From positions 1 through 20,357 of the forward strand of contig CAYGBY010000042.1 of the NCBI GenBank assembly GCA_964348115.1: a stretch of DNA of 20,357 bases, written 5' to 3'. The DNA is from Azophilus sp964348115. Its GTDB lineage: Bacteria > Pseudomonadota > Gammaproteobacteria > Pseudomonadales > Azotimanducaceae. The translations under genes and the position numbers were made by a program. Within the stretch, counting starts at the first letter, position 1, and each line of letters begins with the position of its first letter. The notes under the pieces were generated by a model. It searched no databases, was not told the origin of the DNA, and worked only from the letters and a program-made list of their open reading frames with translations. Shown piece after piece: positions 8,042 through 15,756 of this stretch.

Positions 8042-8317
8042 ATGAAACAAGCAGTTTCCACCGAGGCGGCTGCGCCGAAGGGCTTGGCCATCTTAGACCG
8101 GTTCGAAGTGGGGCAGCAAGCGCTCCCGGATGACGAGCCGCTCCCTGCTGCGGGCACAACGCTCTCGCCCTTGCAGGCGGTTGGCAGAGGGCTCCTTCCC
8201 ATTCGGATGCGGGTGCAACGCCACTAATGCAGGTGGCGTTTGAGCAAGGTTATCGTGCTGCTCAAGAGCAACTTGGGGTTGCCTAGCGCACCATCCATGT
8301 ACGCGCCATACACGTGA
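8042..8317 (+). pseudogene. RidA-like gene, decayed
   Basis: An ATG at 8042 with AGGGAG upstream opens MKQAVSTEAAAPKG, which resembles the start of RidA-type proteins (MKxxISTxxAPxPLGHYSQA). Further RidA-like pieces appear in other frames: LLPIR (about 8189-8203), then DAGATPLMQVAFEQ, and finally LSKVIVLLKS followed by SMYAPYT (8239 to 8315), similar to the LSKVVRTTVFL...MNxVYAxY region. The C-terminal VARLP signature is missing. The reading frame as it stands encodes only 61 residues. It sits just after the operator and before the PhyH gene. The match is by eye over short segments, so the assignment is tentative. Confidence 0.42.
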
Positions 8318-8393
8318 TAAAGAGACTGTAAACACAAACACCATGCTAACGGGCCTGCCGCAGGCGCAGTCCGAAAAACGGAGAGCAAACCAT

Positions 8394-9185
8394 ATGTCCA
8401 TTCCTAGGTTTTCAGCTGGCGCCCCAGCAAGTGACATTGCCGAGGCGTTGGGCGAAGCGGGAGCTGTTGTGGTGGCCGGAGTAATGGATGCCGAACTACG
8501 GCAGTCCATTACGAGCGAGCTGGCGCCACACATGGCGAACGTACGGGTTATCGAAAAAGACGACCCTGCGCAGTTCTACCCTGGCCGCACACGACGCATT
8601 ACCGCCCTTGTGGCGCGCTCCCCCAGCGTGACCGATCACTTGGTGGCGCACCCGTTGAGCCGGCAGGTCTGCGATGCCCACTTGCTGCCCAATAGCGAGC
8701 ACGGCTACCAGCTGCATGTCTCCGCCGCTCTGGAAGTGGGCCCTGGCGCGCGCGAGCAGGTTCTGCATCGGGAGGAGGATTCGTTCACCTTCTTTCCTCT
8801 GCCGCGCCCCAACATCATTGTGGCCAGCATGTGGGCCATTACGGATTTCCGTGCGGACAACGGCGCCACTTTGCTGGCGCCAGGCAGTCACAAGTGGCCA
8901 GCCGATAGAAGGGCTGCGCGCAGCGAGATTGTGAACGCGGAGATGCCAGCCGGCGCAGTGCTGTTCTGGATGGGCGGAACCCTGCATGGTGCGGGGGCGA
9001 ACACTTCACAGGACTGGCGCTACGGAGTGATCCTGACCTACTCCTTGGGCTGGGTGCGGCAGGAGGAGAACCAATATCTGGACGTGCCTCGGCAACGCGT
9101 GGCGGAGCTGTCGCCGGAAGTAAGGCGCATTGTTGGGTTCGACATGTACGCTGCACTCGGATTGCACGACCCGACCGTTGTCTGA
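8394..9185 (+). CDS. Phytanoyl-CoA dioxygenase (PhyH) family oxygenase
   Basis: A 263-residue non-heme Fe(II)/2-oxoglutarate oxygenase. The iron triad is visible as LHREEDSF (His125, Glu127 in the Asp/Glu position) and GTLHGAG (His198), with DWRYGVILTY some 10 residues later supplying the 2-oxoglutarate arginine. DNGATLLAPGSHKW, conserved in the PhyH family, lies between. It would hydroxylate an organic substrate with O2 and 2-oxoglutarate; phytanoyl-CoA itself is unlikely in bacteria. ATG 8394 is preferred over 8343 because GGAG lies about 10 nt upstream and MSIPRF is a natural start. It lies downstream of the TetR operator, so it is probably TetR-controlled through the decayed ridA-like leader. 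Confidence 0.88.
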   Translation: MSIPRFSAGAPASDIAEALGEAGAVVVAGVMDAELRQSITSELAPHMANVRVIEKDDPAQFYPGRTRRITALVARSPSVTDHLVAHPLSRQVCDAHLLPNSEHGYQLHVSAALEVGPGAREQVLHREEDSFTFFPLPRPNIIVASMWAITDFRADNGATLLAPGSHKWPADRRAARSEIVNAEMPAGAVLFWMGGTLHGAGANTSQDWRYGVILTYSLGWVRQEENQYLDVPRQRVAELSPEVRRIVGFDMYAALGLHDPTVV

Positions 9186-9472
9186 ATTCACACGCCCGAA
9201 GTCGGCCTTCCCGTCGGTCTGGGCCCTCAGCTCGCCCCAGCGCAGCGCGCCGCTGTCGGCCAAGGAACAACCGCGCCCCAGCGGGGGCCTCTCCGTTTGT
9301 TCCATTCAAGGCATCGCCTCGTTGGCGTTGACGTGGAAGTGAATTTGGCGCTCGCGCCGGACGCGCCGCAGCCCTGCAAACGCCTTTCGGCGGCCCAACA
9401 GCCGATCCAAGTCATCCATCGGCCCCGCCCCCCGGACAGCCTGCTCCCACCTACGGCACTTTAAGATGTCCC
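9186..9472. other. Intergenic stretch, no secure gene
   Basis: 287 bp between the oxygenase and a MITE. The only coding-like signal is a 37-codon minus-strand frame (9419-9306, starting MDDLDRLLGRRKAF) with GC-rich third positions but no family I recognise. It could be a gene remnant. Confidence 0.4.
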
Positions 9473-9635
9473 TAGTGTGCTGTCCCGCAAGTAAGTGTGA
9501 TTATTCGTGGCCCTTTTGACCCCCGGCCGCGTTGCTCCTCCTTGTGTGGGGCCTGCCACAGGGCGTCGCCGCACCTTGCCGGGAGCCAAAACGGCCTGAC
9601 GACCAAAACCCACTTACTTGCGGGACAGCACACTA
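9473..9635. mobile_element. MITE C (163 bp, inverted copy of MITE A)
   Basis: Begins TAGTGTGCTGTCCCGCAAGT and ends ACTTGCGGGACAGCACACTA, so its terminal repeats are better preserved than those of MITE A. Its full length aligns with the reverse complement of 3870-4032, including the central GGCCGCGTTGCTCCTCCTTG. TA flanks both ends. No gene inside. Confidence 0.9.
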
Positions 9636-9783
9636 GCTGAGCCAGCAGGGCATGGCGCGATGACTTTGATAGGAGTACAGTAGCCGCTGAAGCGGACAAA
9701 CGCGAATCGGGCGGTCCCGCCCTTGGGGGCAGCGCCGGTTGGCGATGCGCCGCAGGGAGTCACATCAACAGGGAGGATTTGCC

Positions 9784-10236
9784 ATGGCGTTGCCGCAAGA
9801 CATCTCGCCGGTGAACAGCGAACTGATGGACGGCTTGGCCGTCGCCTCGGAAATGGAGTGGATGCAGTACGAACCGGGTGGGGCGATGAAGATACTCTGG
9901 CTGGGCCAAGAGTCCGGGCGTTGGGCCGTCCTTTTCAAGTGGGATAAGGGTTTCGTGGCCGCGCAGCACAAGCATCTGAGCGCCGCCTACACCTTCATCC
10001 TGAAGGGCAAGCTGCAAGTGCGCGACGGGATACTTAACGCCGGGGACTTCGTGTACGAGCCGAACGGCATGATCCACGGCGCCACCACGGCCCTGGAGGA
10101 CACGGAGTATCTGTTCATATGCGACGGCCCGGTGCTGTTCTTTGATGACAACGGCTTCACCAGCTATCTCGGCTGGGAGGAACTGGAGCGCATGCGTCAA
10201 GCCCATGCGCAAGCCCAGGCAGCCAAGGCCGCCTAA
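9784..10236 (+). CDS. Cupin-domain protein, DAD/ChrR-like
   Basis: A 150-residue single-domain cupin. The metal site is visible as QHKH (His62, His64), GKLQVRDGILNAGDFVYEPN and GMIHGA (His98), with Glu92 nearby. The overall pattern (HxHxxxxYTFILKGKL, then an inter-motif stretch, then DTEYLFICDGPVLF) resembles the 2,4'-dihydroxyacetophenone dioxygenase and acetylacetone-cleaving cupins, which use iron to split a C-C bond. Substrate is unproven. The ATG at 9784 has GGGAGGA 7 nt ahead. The C-terminus is an Ala/Gln-rich tail. MITEs flank it on both sides, at 9473-9635 and 10398-10528. Confidence 0.82.
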   Translation: MALPQDISPVNSELMDGLAVASEMEWMQYEPGGAMKILWLGQESGRWAVLFKWDKGFVAAQHKHLSAAYTFILKGKLQVRDGILNAGDFVYEPNGMIHGATTALEDTEYLFICDGPVLFFDDNGFTSYLGWEELERMRQAHAQAQAAKAA

Positions 10237-10397
10237 TAGGGCTGCGCTGTGGCGCCGTTCCAGCATCTCAAGGCGCTAACCGCAGCAACAGCGCTGGCGG
10301 CGCCCGTCGGCTGACCCGCATATCGCGCCCGGAACCCTGATGATCGCGCCGGATCTCGTCCCTGGGCGTGCTCTCGCGATCGTAGGATTGCCTAGGC

Positions 10398-10528
10398 TAG
10401 TGTGCTGTCCCACAAGCAACCATAACAATCACATGTGTTCATAAGCAGATAAAATTTTTCTATTCCAATAAGTTACATAAATTTTGAGTGCTACGAATAA
10501 TTACACTTACTTGCGGGACAGCACACTA
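10398..10528. mobile_element. MITE D (131 bp, AT-rich core)
   Basis: Left terminus TAGTGTGCTGTCCCACAAGC, right terminus CTTGCGGGACAGCACACTA, TA on both sides. The core is strikingly AT-rich against the GC-rich surroundings and matches MITE B, not A or C. It holds no gene. An imperfect unoccupied copy of its target lies at 10587-10620. Confidence 0.9.
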
Positions 10529-10586
10529 GCGGCGGTCAACGAATTGAAAACAGGCTGTCTGACTCTAGCTGTACAGGTCTGTCGCC

Positions 10587-10620
10587 GATTGCCTAGGCCG
10601 GCGGCGCCCAACGAATTGAC
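10587..10620. repeat. Second copy of the MITE D target site
   Basis: GATTGCCTAGGC-CG-GCGGCGCCCAACGAATTGAC. The sequence flanking MITE D, with the element and one TA removed, is GATTGCCTAGGC-TA-GCGGCGGTCAACGAATTGAA (10386-10399 joined to 10529-10548). The two agree at 29 of 34 positions. It is therefore a local direct duplication in which only one copy holds the element. Confidence 0.75.
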
Positions 10621-10652
10621 AAGGAGCAACATTCAGCGACTCATCAAGGGGC

Positions 10653-11375
10653 TTGGCGCGATATGCGGCTTGGCGGCCCTTGCGGCCTAGGGCGGTCAGG
10701 CATCGCTGGCGCGTGGCGCCTAGGCAGGCGCGGGCCGTCCAGGAGCGTCTGCGCGGATTGGTTCGGCTGACGTCGCTGCCGGCCCCGTCCGTGGTGGTTG
10801 GGCTGGACTGCGCCTTCAGCGCCGACCGTGTGTTCGCCGCCGCCGTGGTTTGGGACGTCCGCCAGCAAAGGGTGTTGGAGACCCGCACCCGCAGCCTGCC
10901 GCTGACCTTCCCCTACGTGCCGGGGTTGCTGTCGTTCCGCGAAGCGCCAGCCCTATTGGCCGTGCTGCGTCGGGTGCGCACCCACTGCGACGCTTTGCTT
11001 TGCGACGGCCAGGGCATCGCCCATCCGCGCCGCTTTGGGTTAGCCAGCCATCTTGGCGTGCTGTTGGACATGCCTGCGGTGGGTTGCGCCAAGTCCCGTT
11101 TGGTGGGGGAGGGCGCCGAGCCCGGCCTTGGGCGTGGGGCCTCGTCTCCCCTGATGGTGGAGGACGAGCAGGTGGGCCTGTTGCTGCGCACCCGTGCGGG
11201 CGTCAAGCCGCTGTATCTGAGCCCCGGCCATCGCTGCGATCTTGCCGGAGCGAGGGATTTGGTGTTGCGCTGCGCCACGGGCCGCCGGCTTCCTGAACCC
11301 GTGCGTCTGGCGGACAAGCGGGTGGCCGAGTTCAAGCAACGGCAGATGGCGAGGCTGTCCGCCAATTCGAGCTAA
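10653..11375 (+). CDS. nfi: Endonuclease V (deoxyinosine 3' endonuclease)
   Basis: A repair nuclease that cuts DNA one nucleotide 3' of deoxyinosine. Family signatures in order are HRWRVAPRQARAVQERL, VVVGLDCAFS (Asp52, equivalent to E. coli Asp35), PYVPGLLSFREAPALL (Tyr/Pro wedge, Glu97), LLCDGQGIAHPRRFGLASHL (Asp118) and AVGCAKSRLVG (Lys147). All catalytic positions are present. The start is uncertain: no ATG exists in frame before the conserved region, TTG at 10653 is the furthest possible, and GTG at 10713 would cut into the first conserved block. At about 240 residues it is slightly longer than E. coli Nfi. It stands alone after the MITE D region and converges with the symporter gene. Confidence 0.92.
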   Translation: MARYAAWRPLRPRAVRHRWRVAPRQARAVQERLRGLVRLTSLPAPSVVVGLDCAFSADRVFAAAVVWDVRQQRVLETRTRSLPLTFPYVPGLLSFREAPALLAVLRRVRTHCDALLCDGQGIAHPRRFGLASHLGVLLDMPAVGCAKSRLVGEGAEPGLGRGASSPLMVEDEQVGLLLRTRAGVKPLYLSPGHRCDLAGARDLVLRCATGRRLPEPVRLADKRVAEFKQRQMARLSANSS

Positions 11376-11454
11376 CCAAGGTGGCGCCGGGCCTTCCCTG
11401 CCACTTTCCATGAACACATGGGACCTTGGCATGGCTGTGAGCGGGGCGTTCGAC

Positions 11455-12849
11455 TCAACTTGGGCCAGCGCCATTCCGCTGCGCCTTAAAAGAGGCGAAA
11501 TAGACCGTTGCCGCCGCCTTCACCTTTGGCGCCAGAATGAGCGTGGAAACCATTGTCGGTATCGCCATCATGGCGAACGCGCCGTCGATGATGCTAATGG
11601 CGGTCTGGGGCGTGATCAGCGCGGCCACAATGATGAACGCCAGATACAGCCATTGGTAGTAGTGCGCCCGCCGCACGCCGACCAAAAAGCTGGCGCACTG
11701 TGCACCATAGAAGGAATAGGTGAACATGGTGGTCAGGGCGAAGCAGGGCACCGCCAGAAACAGGATGCCCAATCCGACCGGCCCCAACAGCGCCGAGAAG
11801 GCGCTGGCGGTGAGGGTGACGCCGCCTTGGTCGCCCGCCTCCCAAGCGCCCGATATCAGTATCATGAAGGCGGTGGCGGAACACACCAGCAAGGTGTCTA
11901 TGACCGGGCCGAGCATGGCCACCAATCCCTCGCGGATGGGTTCCTTGGTGCGGGCTGCGCCGTGGGCCAAGGCCTCGGTGCCAATGCCGGCTTCATTGGA
12001 GTAGGCGCCGCGCTGCACTCCGTAGAGAATTACCGTCAACAAGGCGCCGCCGCCCACCGCTTCGCCGGTGAAGGCGTCCCGCAGGATCAGCGCCGCCACC
12101 CCCGGCAACTTCTCCACATTCAGCAGCAGCGCCAGCAGGGCGCCGCCTACGTACAGCACCGCCATCAAGGGCACCAAGGCGGCCGCCACCCTGGCGATGC
12201 GGGCCAACCCGCCGAGAATCACCGCTCCGGCGGCAAGGCACAGCACTATGCCCAAGGTCAGGTTGAAGCGCCAGGGATCCTGATCAGCATCCAGCCAGCC
12301 ATTCCCCACGAACAGCACTTCGCGCAGGATCTGCGTCAACTGGTTGGCCTGAAACGCCGGCAGCGCGCCGATGAGGCCGAAGAAGGCGAACAGATAGGCC
12401 AGAAAACGCCAGCGCCTGTGCAGCCCCTCGCGAATCACGTACATGGGGCCGCCCTGCAATGCGCCGGCGCTGTCCCGGCCCCGGTACATCACCGCCAGCG
12501 AACAGGTGAAGAACTTGGTGGCGATGCCGAGAATGGCGGTCACCCACATCCAGAAGATGGCGCCCGGACCGCCAATGGCGATGGCCAAGGCCACCCCGCC
12601 GATGTTGCCCATGCCCACGGTGCCGGCCAAGGCGGCTGACAGCGCCTGAAAGTGGCTGATGTGCCCCGGCCCCTGCTCGTCGTCATACTTGCCGCGCAGC
12701 AACTGCCAGCTATGGCCCAAGTAACGAAAAGGCGTTCCCCGCGAGAGAATCAGGAAGAACAGCCCCCCGCCCAGCAGCAACACCAGCAGCCAAGGCCCCC
12801 AAGCCAAGGTGGCGAACTGGGAGGCCGCCTGTTGAATGTCAAACGACAT
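11455..12849 (-). CDS. Sodium:alanine/glycine symporter (AGCS family)
   Basis: A 464-residue inner-membrane protein with about 10 or more hydrophobic helices, beginning with WLLVLLLGGGLFFLIL. It carries the AGCS signature block GTVGMGNIGGVALAIAIGG, then PGAIFWMWVTAILGIATKF, and later GGPMYVIREGL and NEAGIGTEALAHGAART. It should import a small amino acid such as alanine or glycine with Na+. ATG at 12849 (MSFDIQQAAS) is chosen over an upstream in-frame start because membrane homology begins right after it; the ribosome site is weak. Convergent with endonuclease V, divergent from queF over 107 bp. No terminator with a T-run is visible at its 3' end. Confidence 0.94.
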   Translation of the reverse strand: MSFDIQQAASQFATLAWGPWLLVLLLGGGLFFLILSRGTPFRYLGHSWQLLRGKYDDEQGPGHISHFQALSAALAGTVGMGNIGGVALAIAIGGPGAIFWMWVTAILGIATKFFTCSLAVMYRGRDSAGALQGGPMYVIREGLHRRWRFLAYLFAFFGLIGALPAFQANQLTQILREVLFVGNGWLDADQDPWRFNLTLGIVLCLAAGAVILGGLARIARVAAALVPLMAVLYVGGALLALLLNVEKLPGVAALILRDAFTGEAVGGGALLTVILYGVQRGAYSNEAGIGTEALAHGAARTKEPIREGLVAMLGPVIDTLLVCSATAFMILISGAWEAGDQGGVTLTASAFSALLGPVGLGILFLAVPCFALTTMFTYSFYGAQCASFLVGVRRAHYYQWLYLAFIIVAALITPQTAISIIDGAFAMMAIPTMVSTLILAPKVKAAATVYFASFKAQRNGAGPS

Positions 12850-12956
12850 AGGGCGCCAGTATGCCCCAATCACGCCGGCGTTGCTGTGGATTCCAGGGAA
12901 CCCACGCAGATCGGCAGCCACGCCGGAACTTGGCTTCCCTGCTTCCCCGCGTTAGG

Positions 12957-13805
12957 GTGTCCACACCTCTCAAGGCGTCTTCCGCTTTGCCCGCCACCAT
13001 GCTCTTGGGTCGCCCGGTGCCGCTGCCCGCCGCCCGCACCCCCGCGCTGCTGCAGCCCATCGCCAGAAGCGAAGGCCGCCGGCGCCTAGGCTTGCAGGAT
13101 GCCGCGTTGCCGTTCTTCGGGGAGGACCGATGGACCGGCTACGAACTTTCCTGGCTGGATGCCGCCGGCAAGCCGCAGGTCGCCGGCCTGCGCCTGCGCG
13201 TGCCTTGCGCATCGGCGAACATGGTTGAAAGCAAGTCCCTGAAGCTGTACCTGAACAGCATCGCCCAGGAGCGTTTCGCCAGTAGCGGAGCCGTGCGCGA
13301 AACCCTGTTGGCGGACCTGCGCCCCTTATTGGGCAAAGGCTTCCACCTGGAGCTATCCGATTTGGACGGCCTAGCCTTCCGCATCGTTCGCCTGCCGGGC
13401 AAGAGCCTGGACGAACTGGCGCTGGCAAGCTGCGAATATGAGCGCAATCCACGCCTGCTGCGCCTGAAGGATGGCGCCGGCGCCGTGGCGGAAACTTGGC
13501 GCAGCCACCTGTTCCGCAGTCTGTGCCCGGTGACCGGCCAGCCGGATTGGGCCTCCATAGCCATTGCCTATCAAGGCCCAGCCATCGAGCCGAGCGCCTT
13601 GCTCGCCTACCTGATCTCCTATCGTTGCCACGCCGCCTTCCACGAGGAAGTCGTCGAGCAGCTGTTCGTGGACATCCAACAACGCTGCCGTCCCACCCAA
13701 CTGACTGTTTCCGGCCACTTCCTGCGGCGCGGCGGGCTGGACATCAATCCACTGCGCACAACGCAGGCGCATTGGACGTCAAGCGGCCGTTTGGCTAGGC
13801 AGTAG
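12957..13805 (+). CDS. queF: NADPH-dependent 7-cyano-7-deazaguanine reductase (QueF, type II)
   Basis: Reduces the nitrile preQ0 to preQ1 in queuosine synthesis. Landmarks are DRWTGYELSWLDAAGKPQVA, ESKSLKLYLNS (substrate and NADPH site), SLCPVTGQPDW, FHEEVVEQLF and RRGGLDINPLRT. The GTG at 12957 is chosen although a longer frame opens at 12861: it gives exactly 282 residues as in E. coli and places the catalytic Cys at 190 and Asp at 197, identical to E. coli numbering. MSTPL is also a common QueF beginning. No preQ1 riboswitch is evident upstream. It is divergent from the symporter. Confidence 0.95.
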   Translation: MSTPLKASSALPATMLLGRPVPLPAARTPALLQPIARSEGRRRLGLQDAALPFFGEDRWTGYELSWLDAAGKPQVAGLRLRVPCASANMVESKSLKLYLNSIAQERFASSGAVRETLLADLRPLLGKGFHLELSDLDGLAFRIVRLPGKSLDELALASCEYERNPRLLRLKDGAGAVAETWRSHLFRSLCPVTGQPDWASIAIAYQGPAIEPSALLAYLISYRCHAAFHEEVVEQLFVDIQQRCRPTQLTVSGHFLRRGGLDINPLRTTQAHWTSSGRLARQ

Positions 13806-13827
13806 CCTCCCTGATCCTATTCGATGC

Positions 13828-13940
13828 TGGCGTCTCCACAGCCTGGGCCCGGCAGGACTGTTCGCCGCGGGTAGACGACACGGCCAATACGGTGGTGCTG
13901 GTGGCGTCTCCACAGCCTGCGCCGGGCAGGACTTTCCGCC
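13828..13940. repeat. Two imperfect 39-bp direct repeats
   Basis: Copies at 13828-13866 and 13902-13940, both beginning TGGCGTCTCCACAGCCTG and agreeing at 35 of 39 positions, with a period of 74 bp. Each can form a small CCTG/CAGG hairpin. They begin about 20 bp after the queF stop. With only two diverged copies and no cas genes this is not a CRISPR array. Confidence 0.75.
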
Positions 13941-13959
13941 CCATGCCTTGCATGGGCGG
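13936..13959. terminator. GC-rich hairpin between queF and ffs
   Basis: CCGCCCCATGC pairs with GCATGGGCGG around a 3-nt loop, with a single bulged C. There is no T-run after it, so it may be a structural element or a weak terminator rather than a classical rho-independent one. Confidence 0.35.
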
Positions 13960-14053
13960 CTGTCCAGGGCCGACTGCGAGCAAGAAACAACCCCTTGCCC
14001 CTATCCTTGGCCCGCGGCATTGGCTAAACTCCCGCCCCGAAGACCGGAGCCAT

Positions 14054-14165
<112 letters not shown>

Positions 14166-14215
14166 GCCCGGCCAAGCGCCGGGCCTAGGTCGCAAGCGCG
14201 GGCAACCGCGCTGCA

Positions 14216-14303
14216 GGAGAGGTGTCCGAGCGGTCGAAGGAGCACGCCTGGAAAGTGTGTATGCGGAAACGCATCGAGGGTTCGAATCCCTCCCTCTCCG
14301 CCA
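14216..14303 (+). tRNA. tRNA-Ser (anticodon GGA)
   Basis: An 88-nt class II tRNA with CCA encoded. The acceptor stem pairs GGAGAGG with CCTCTCC, with G discriminator and CCA. The anticodon loop CTGGAAA gives GGA (14250-14252), reading UCC and UCU. It has a long variable arm (GTATGCGGAAACGCATC region) and the T-arm GGGTTCGAATCCC. The 3' end is a frequent integration site for islands and phages, and foreign-looking sequence begins right after it. Confidence 0.97.
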
Positions 14304-14699
14304 ATAAATCAATAAAAACAATTTGTTATGTGGTTCGTACCCCAATTCGTACCCCAAAAATGAAAAGCTTATAGACTTCCATCAGCCTGATTCCCCGTGC
14401 GATGTCGAGATGCAACACCTTGCATCCGCAGCCGACCGTCACGTGTACATCAGCCCGGCTCATTGGACAAGGCTCACTGCGAGGAACTTGCGTTGTTGTG
14501 AGACCCGCCAACCACAAGGGTTTCCGAGGGGTGCGTTTTCTCTTCTTCTCCCGGAAAGAGAGGGTTTCGGGCGTTTCCGGCACTTGGGGGGGATTTTCGC
14601 GGATTTTCACCCCACGGGAAGGGTGGCGGGCCGCGGGCTTGGGGAAGTGGGTCGCCATCGGGCGGGACGGCTTTGCCGGATCACCAGCCACTCCGCGGA
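14304..14699. other. Gene-free junction downstream of tRNA-Ser
   Basis: About 400 bp without a convincing gene. It opens with an abrupt AT-rich run (AATAAATCAATAAAAACAAT) and a 12-bp tandem repeat of TTCGTACCCCAA at about 14334-14357. The later part is GC-rich with long T and G runs and may include the left flank of the transposase remnant. No integrase gene is visible. Confidence 0.5.
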
Positions 14700-15499
14700 G
14701 GGAAGTGTGTTTTTTTCTTGGGGCGATGTCGAGCGGTTGCCGTAGCTTGGGTGCCTGGAGTTCGTGCTGGACCAGTTGCCCAAAGCGGAGCTCGTCGGCG
14801 CCCTGGAGGCGCACAGGGGCCGGGGCCGTGACGAGTGCCCGGTGTCGGCGATGTGGCGGGCGTGGCGTTCGGGCGCGAGTCGTCGGCGTCGCTGCTGCGG
14901 GAGCCGGCCCGCGATCCGGCGCTGCTGGCGGTGTGCGGGTTCGCCCCGCTGGGCCGTCAGGCGCCGCCGAGGCGGACGCTGGTGAGGGGCGCGGACGGAC
15001 ATGGCAAGGTGCTGCGCGGCGGGACAGGCGAGGTGTCGTGCCGGCGCCCGGCGACGGGCGGGATGCGGCCGACGGCGTTCCAAGGCTTCGAGGCGGACCG
15101 GGGCACACTCAGGCATCGCTGCCCGGCGGCGGCTTGCGGCCTCGACTGCGCGGGCCGCGAGGCAAGCCTGCGCGACGCCGGCTCGAAGGCCGTGGCTACG
15201 GGCGGGTGGTGCGCATCGCCTTGGCGGGCGCGGACCGCCGTGCGTTTACGCCTACGCCTTGGGGCGGCCCGTCGTGGCGGCGGGGCTACGTGCGGCGCGG
15301 GGCGCTGGAGCAGATCAACGTGCGGCTCGATAACAGCTTCGGGTTCGAGCGCCACTTCGTGCGCGTGCGGGCGCGGATGAAGGCGCGGCTGGGACTGGCG
15401 CTGGCGGTGATGATGGCCTTGGCGCTGGGTTCGCTGGCGGCGAGGCACCCGGAGCGCAGGCGCTCGCTGGTGGACCCCGGGCTGCCGCTGGCCGCGTAG
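14700..15499 (+). pseudogene. DDE transposase remnant lacking its catalytic core
   Basis: Three frames carry successive pieces of one transposase. Frame 1 gives FFSWGDVERLP, a TAG stop at 14743, then LDQLPKAELVGALEAHRGRG and RDECPVSAMW. Frame 3 gives ESSASLLREPARDPALLAVC, GFAPLG, then after a gap RRPATGGMRPTAFQGFEADR and CPAAACGLDCAGREA. Frame 2 gives YGRVVRIALAGADRRAFTPT, ALEQINVRLDNSFGFERHFV and RMKARLGLALAVMMALALG up to the stop at 15499. From memory this order matches an IS4/IS1182-like DDE transposase family. The roughly 200-residue region holding the catalytic Asp residues, between the CGFAPLG block and the zinc-finger-like CPAAACGLDC block, is deleted. At least two frameshifts and one stop add to the damage. 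Confidence 0.78.
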
Positions 15500-15721
15500 C
15501 GCCGCCGTTCCGAGACCGAATCGGCGCTCGCCGGGGGCGCCCCTGCACCGCGGCCCCAAATGGGAATCGTTCTTGTTCGGAGCGGCTGGAAACCGCCCGG
15601 GAAGCCGTTCCGCAAGCCCGAAACGCCGTTCCGGTGCCGCGTCCCGCAGATCGGGACCACGTCCGTACGCCCACTGCATCGAGTCCCGCCGAAAAAAAGC
15701 CCCAGCTCAAGTCCCTCACTG

Positions 15722-15756
15722 TTGTAAACAGTTTATTGCAGCGCTAAACTGCCACA
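15722..15756 (+). promoter_or_regulatory. Promoter and operator of the restriction-modification operon
   Basis: TTGTAA (15722-15727), 17 bp, TAAACT (15745-15750), which would start transcription at about 15757, the A of the next ATG. There is no purine-rich ribosome site, consistent with a leaderless message. A perfect inverted repeat, CAGTTTA (15729-15735) and TAAACTG (15745-15751) with a 9-bp spacer, lies across the spacer and -10 region, well placed for repression by the ribbon-helix-helix protein it precedes. Confidence 0.6.

Noticed and set aside
10484..10690. Small plus-strand frame starting inside MITE D and running toward endonuclease V
   Set aside because: It begins in transposon sequence, crosses the duplicated target motif and has no ribosome site or family resemblance.
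11376..11454. Bidirectional terminator between endonuclease V and the symporter
   Set aside because: CCAAGGT and ACCTTGG pair over a 40-nt loop with no T-run; too weak to call.
11242..12639. Plus-strand 465-codon frame opposite the symporter
   Set aside because: Gln/Gly/His-rich composition typical of an antisense shadow of a membrane protein; the minus strand encodes a complete AGCS transporter.
13828..13940. Possible CRISPR mini-array (39-bp repeats, 35-bp spacer)
   Set aside because: Only two diverged repeats and no cas genes in the window.
14402..15499. Single 365-codon frame over the transposase remnant
   Set aside because: Only its last third matches the transposase; the first part is the wrong frame over noncoding and frameshifted sequence, so it is not one gene.
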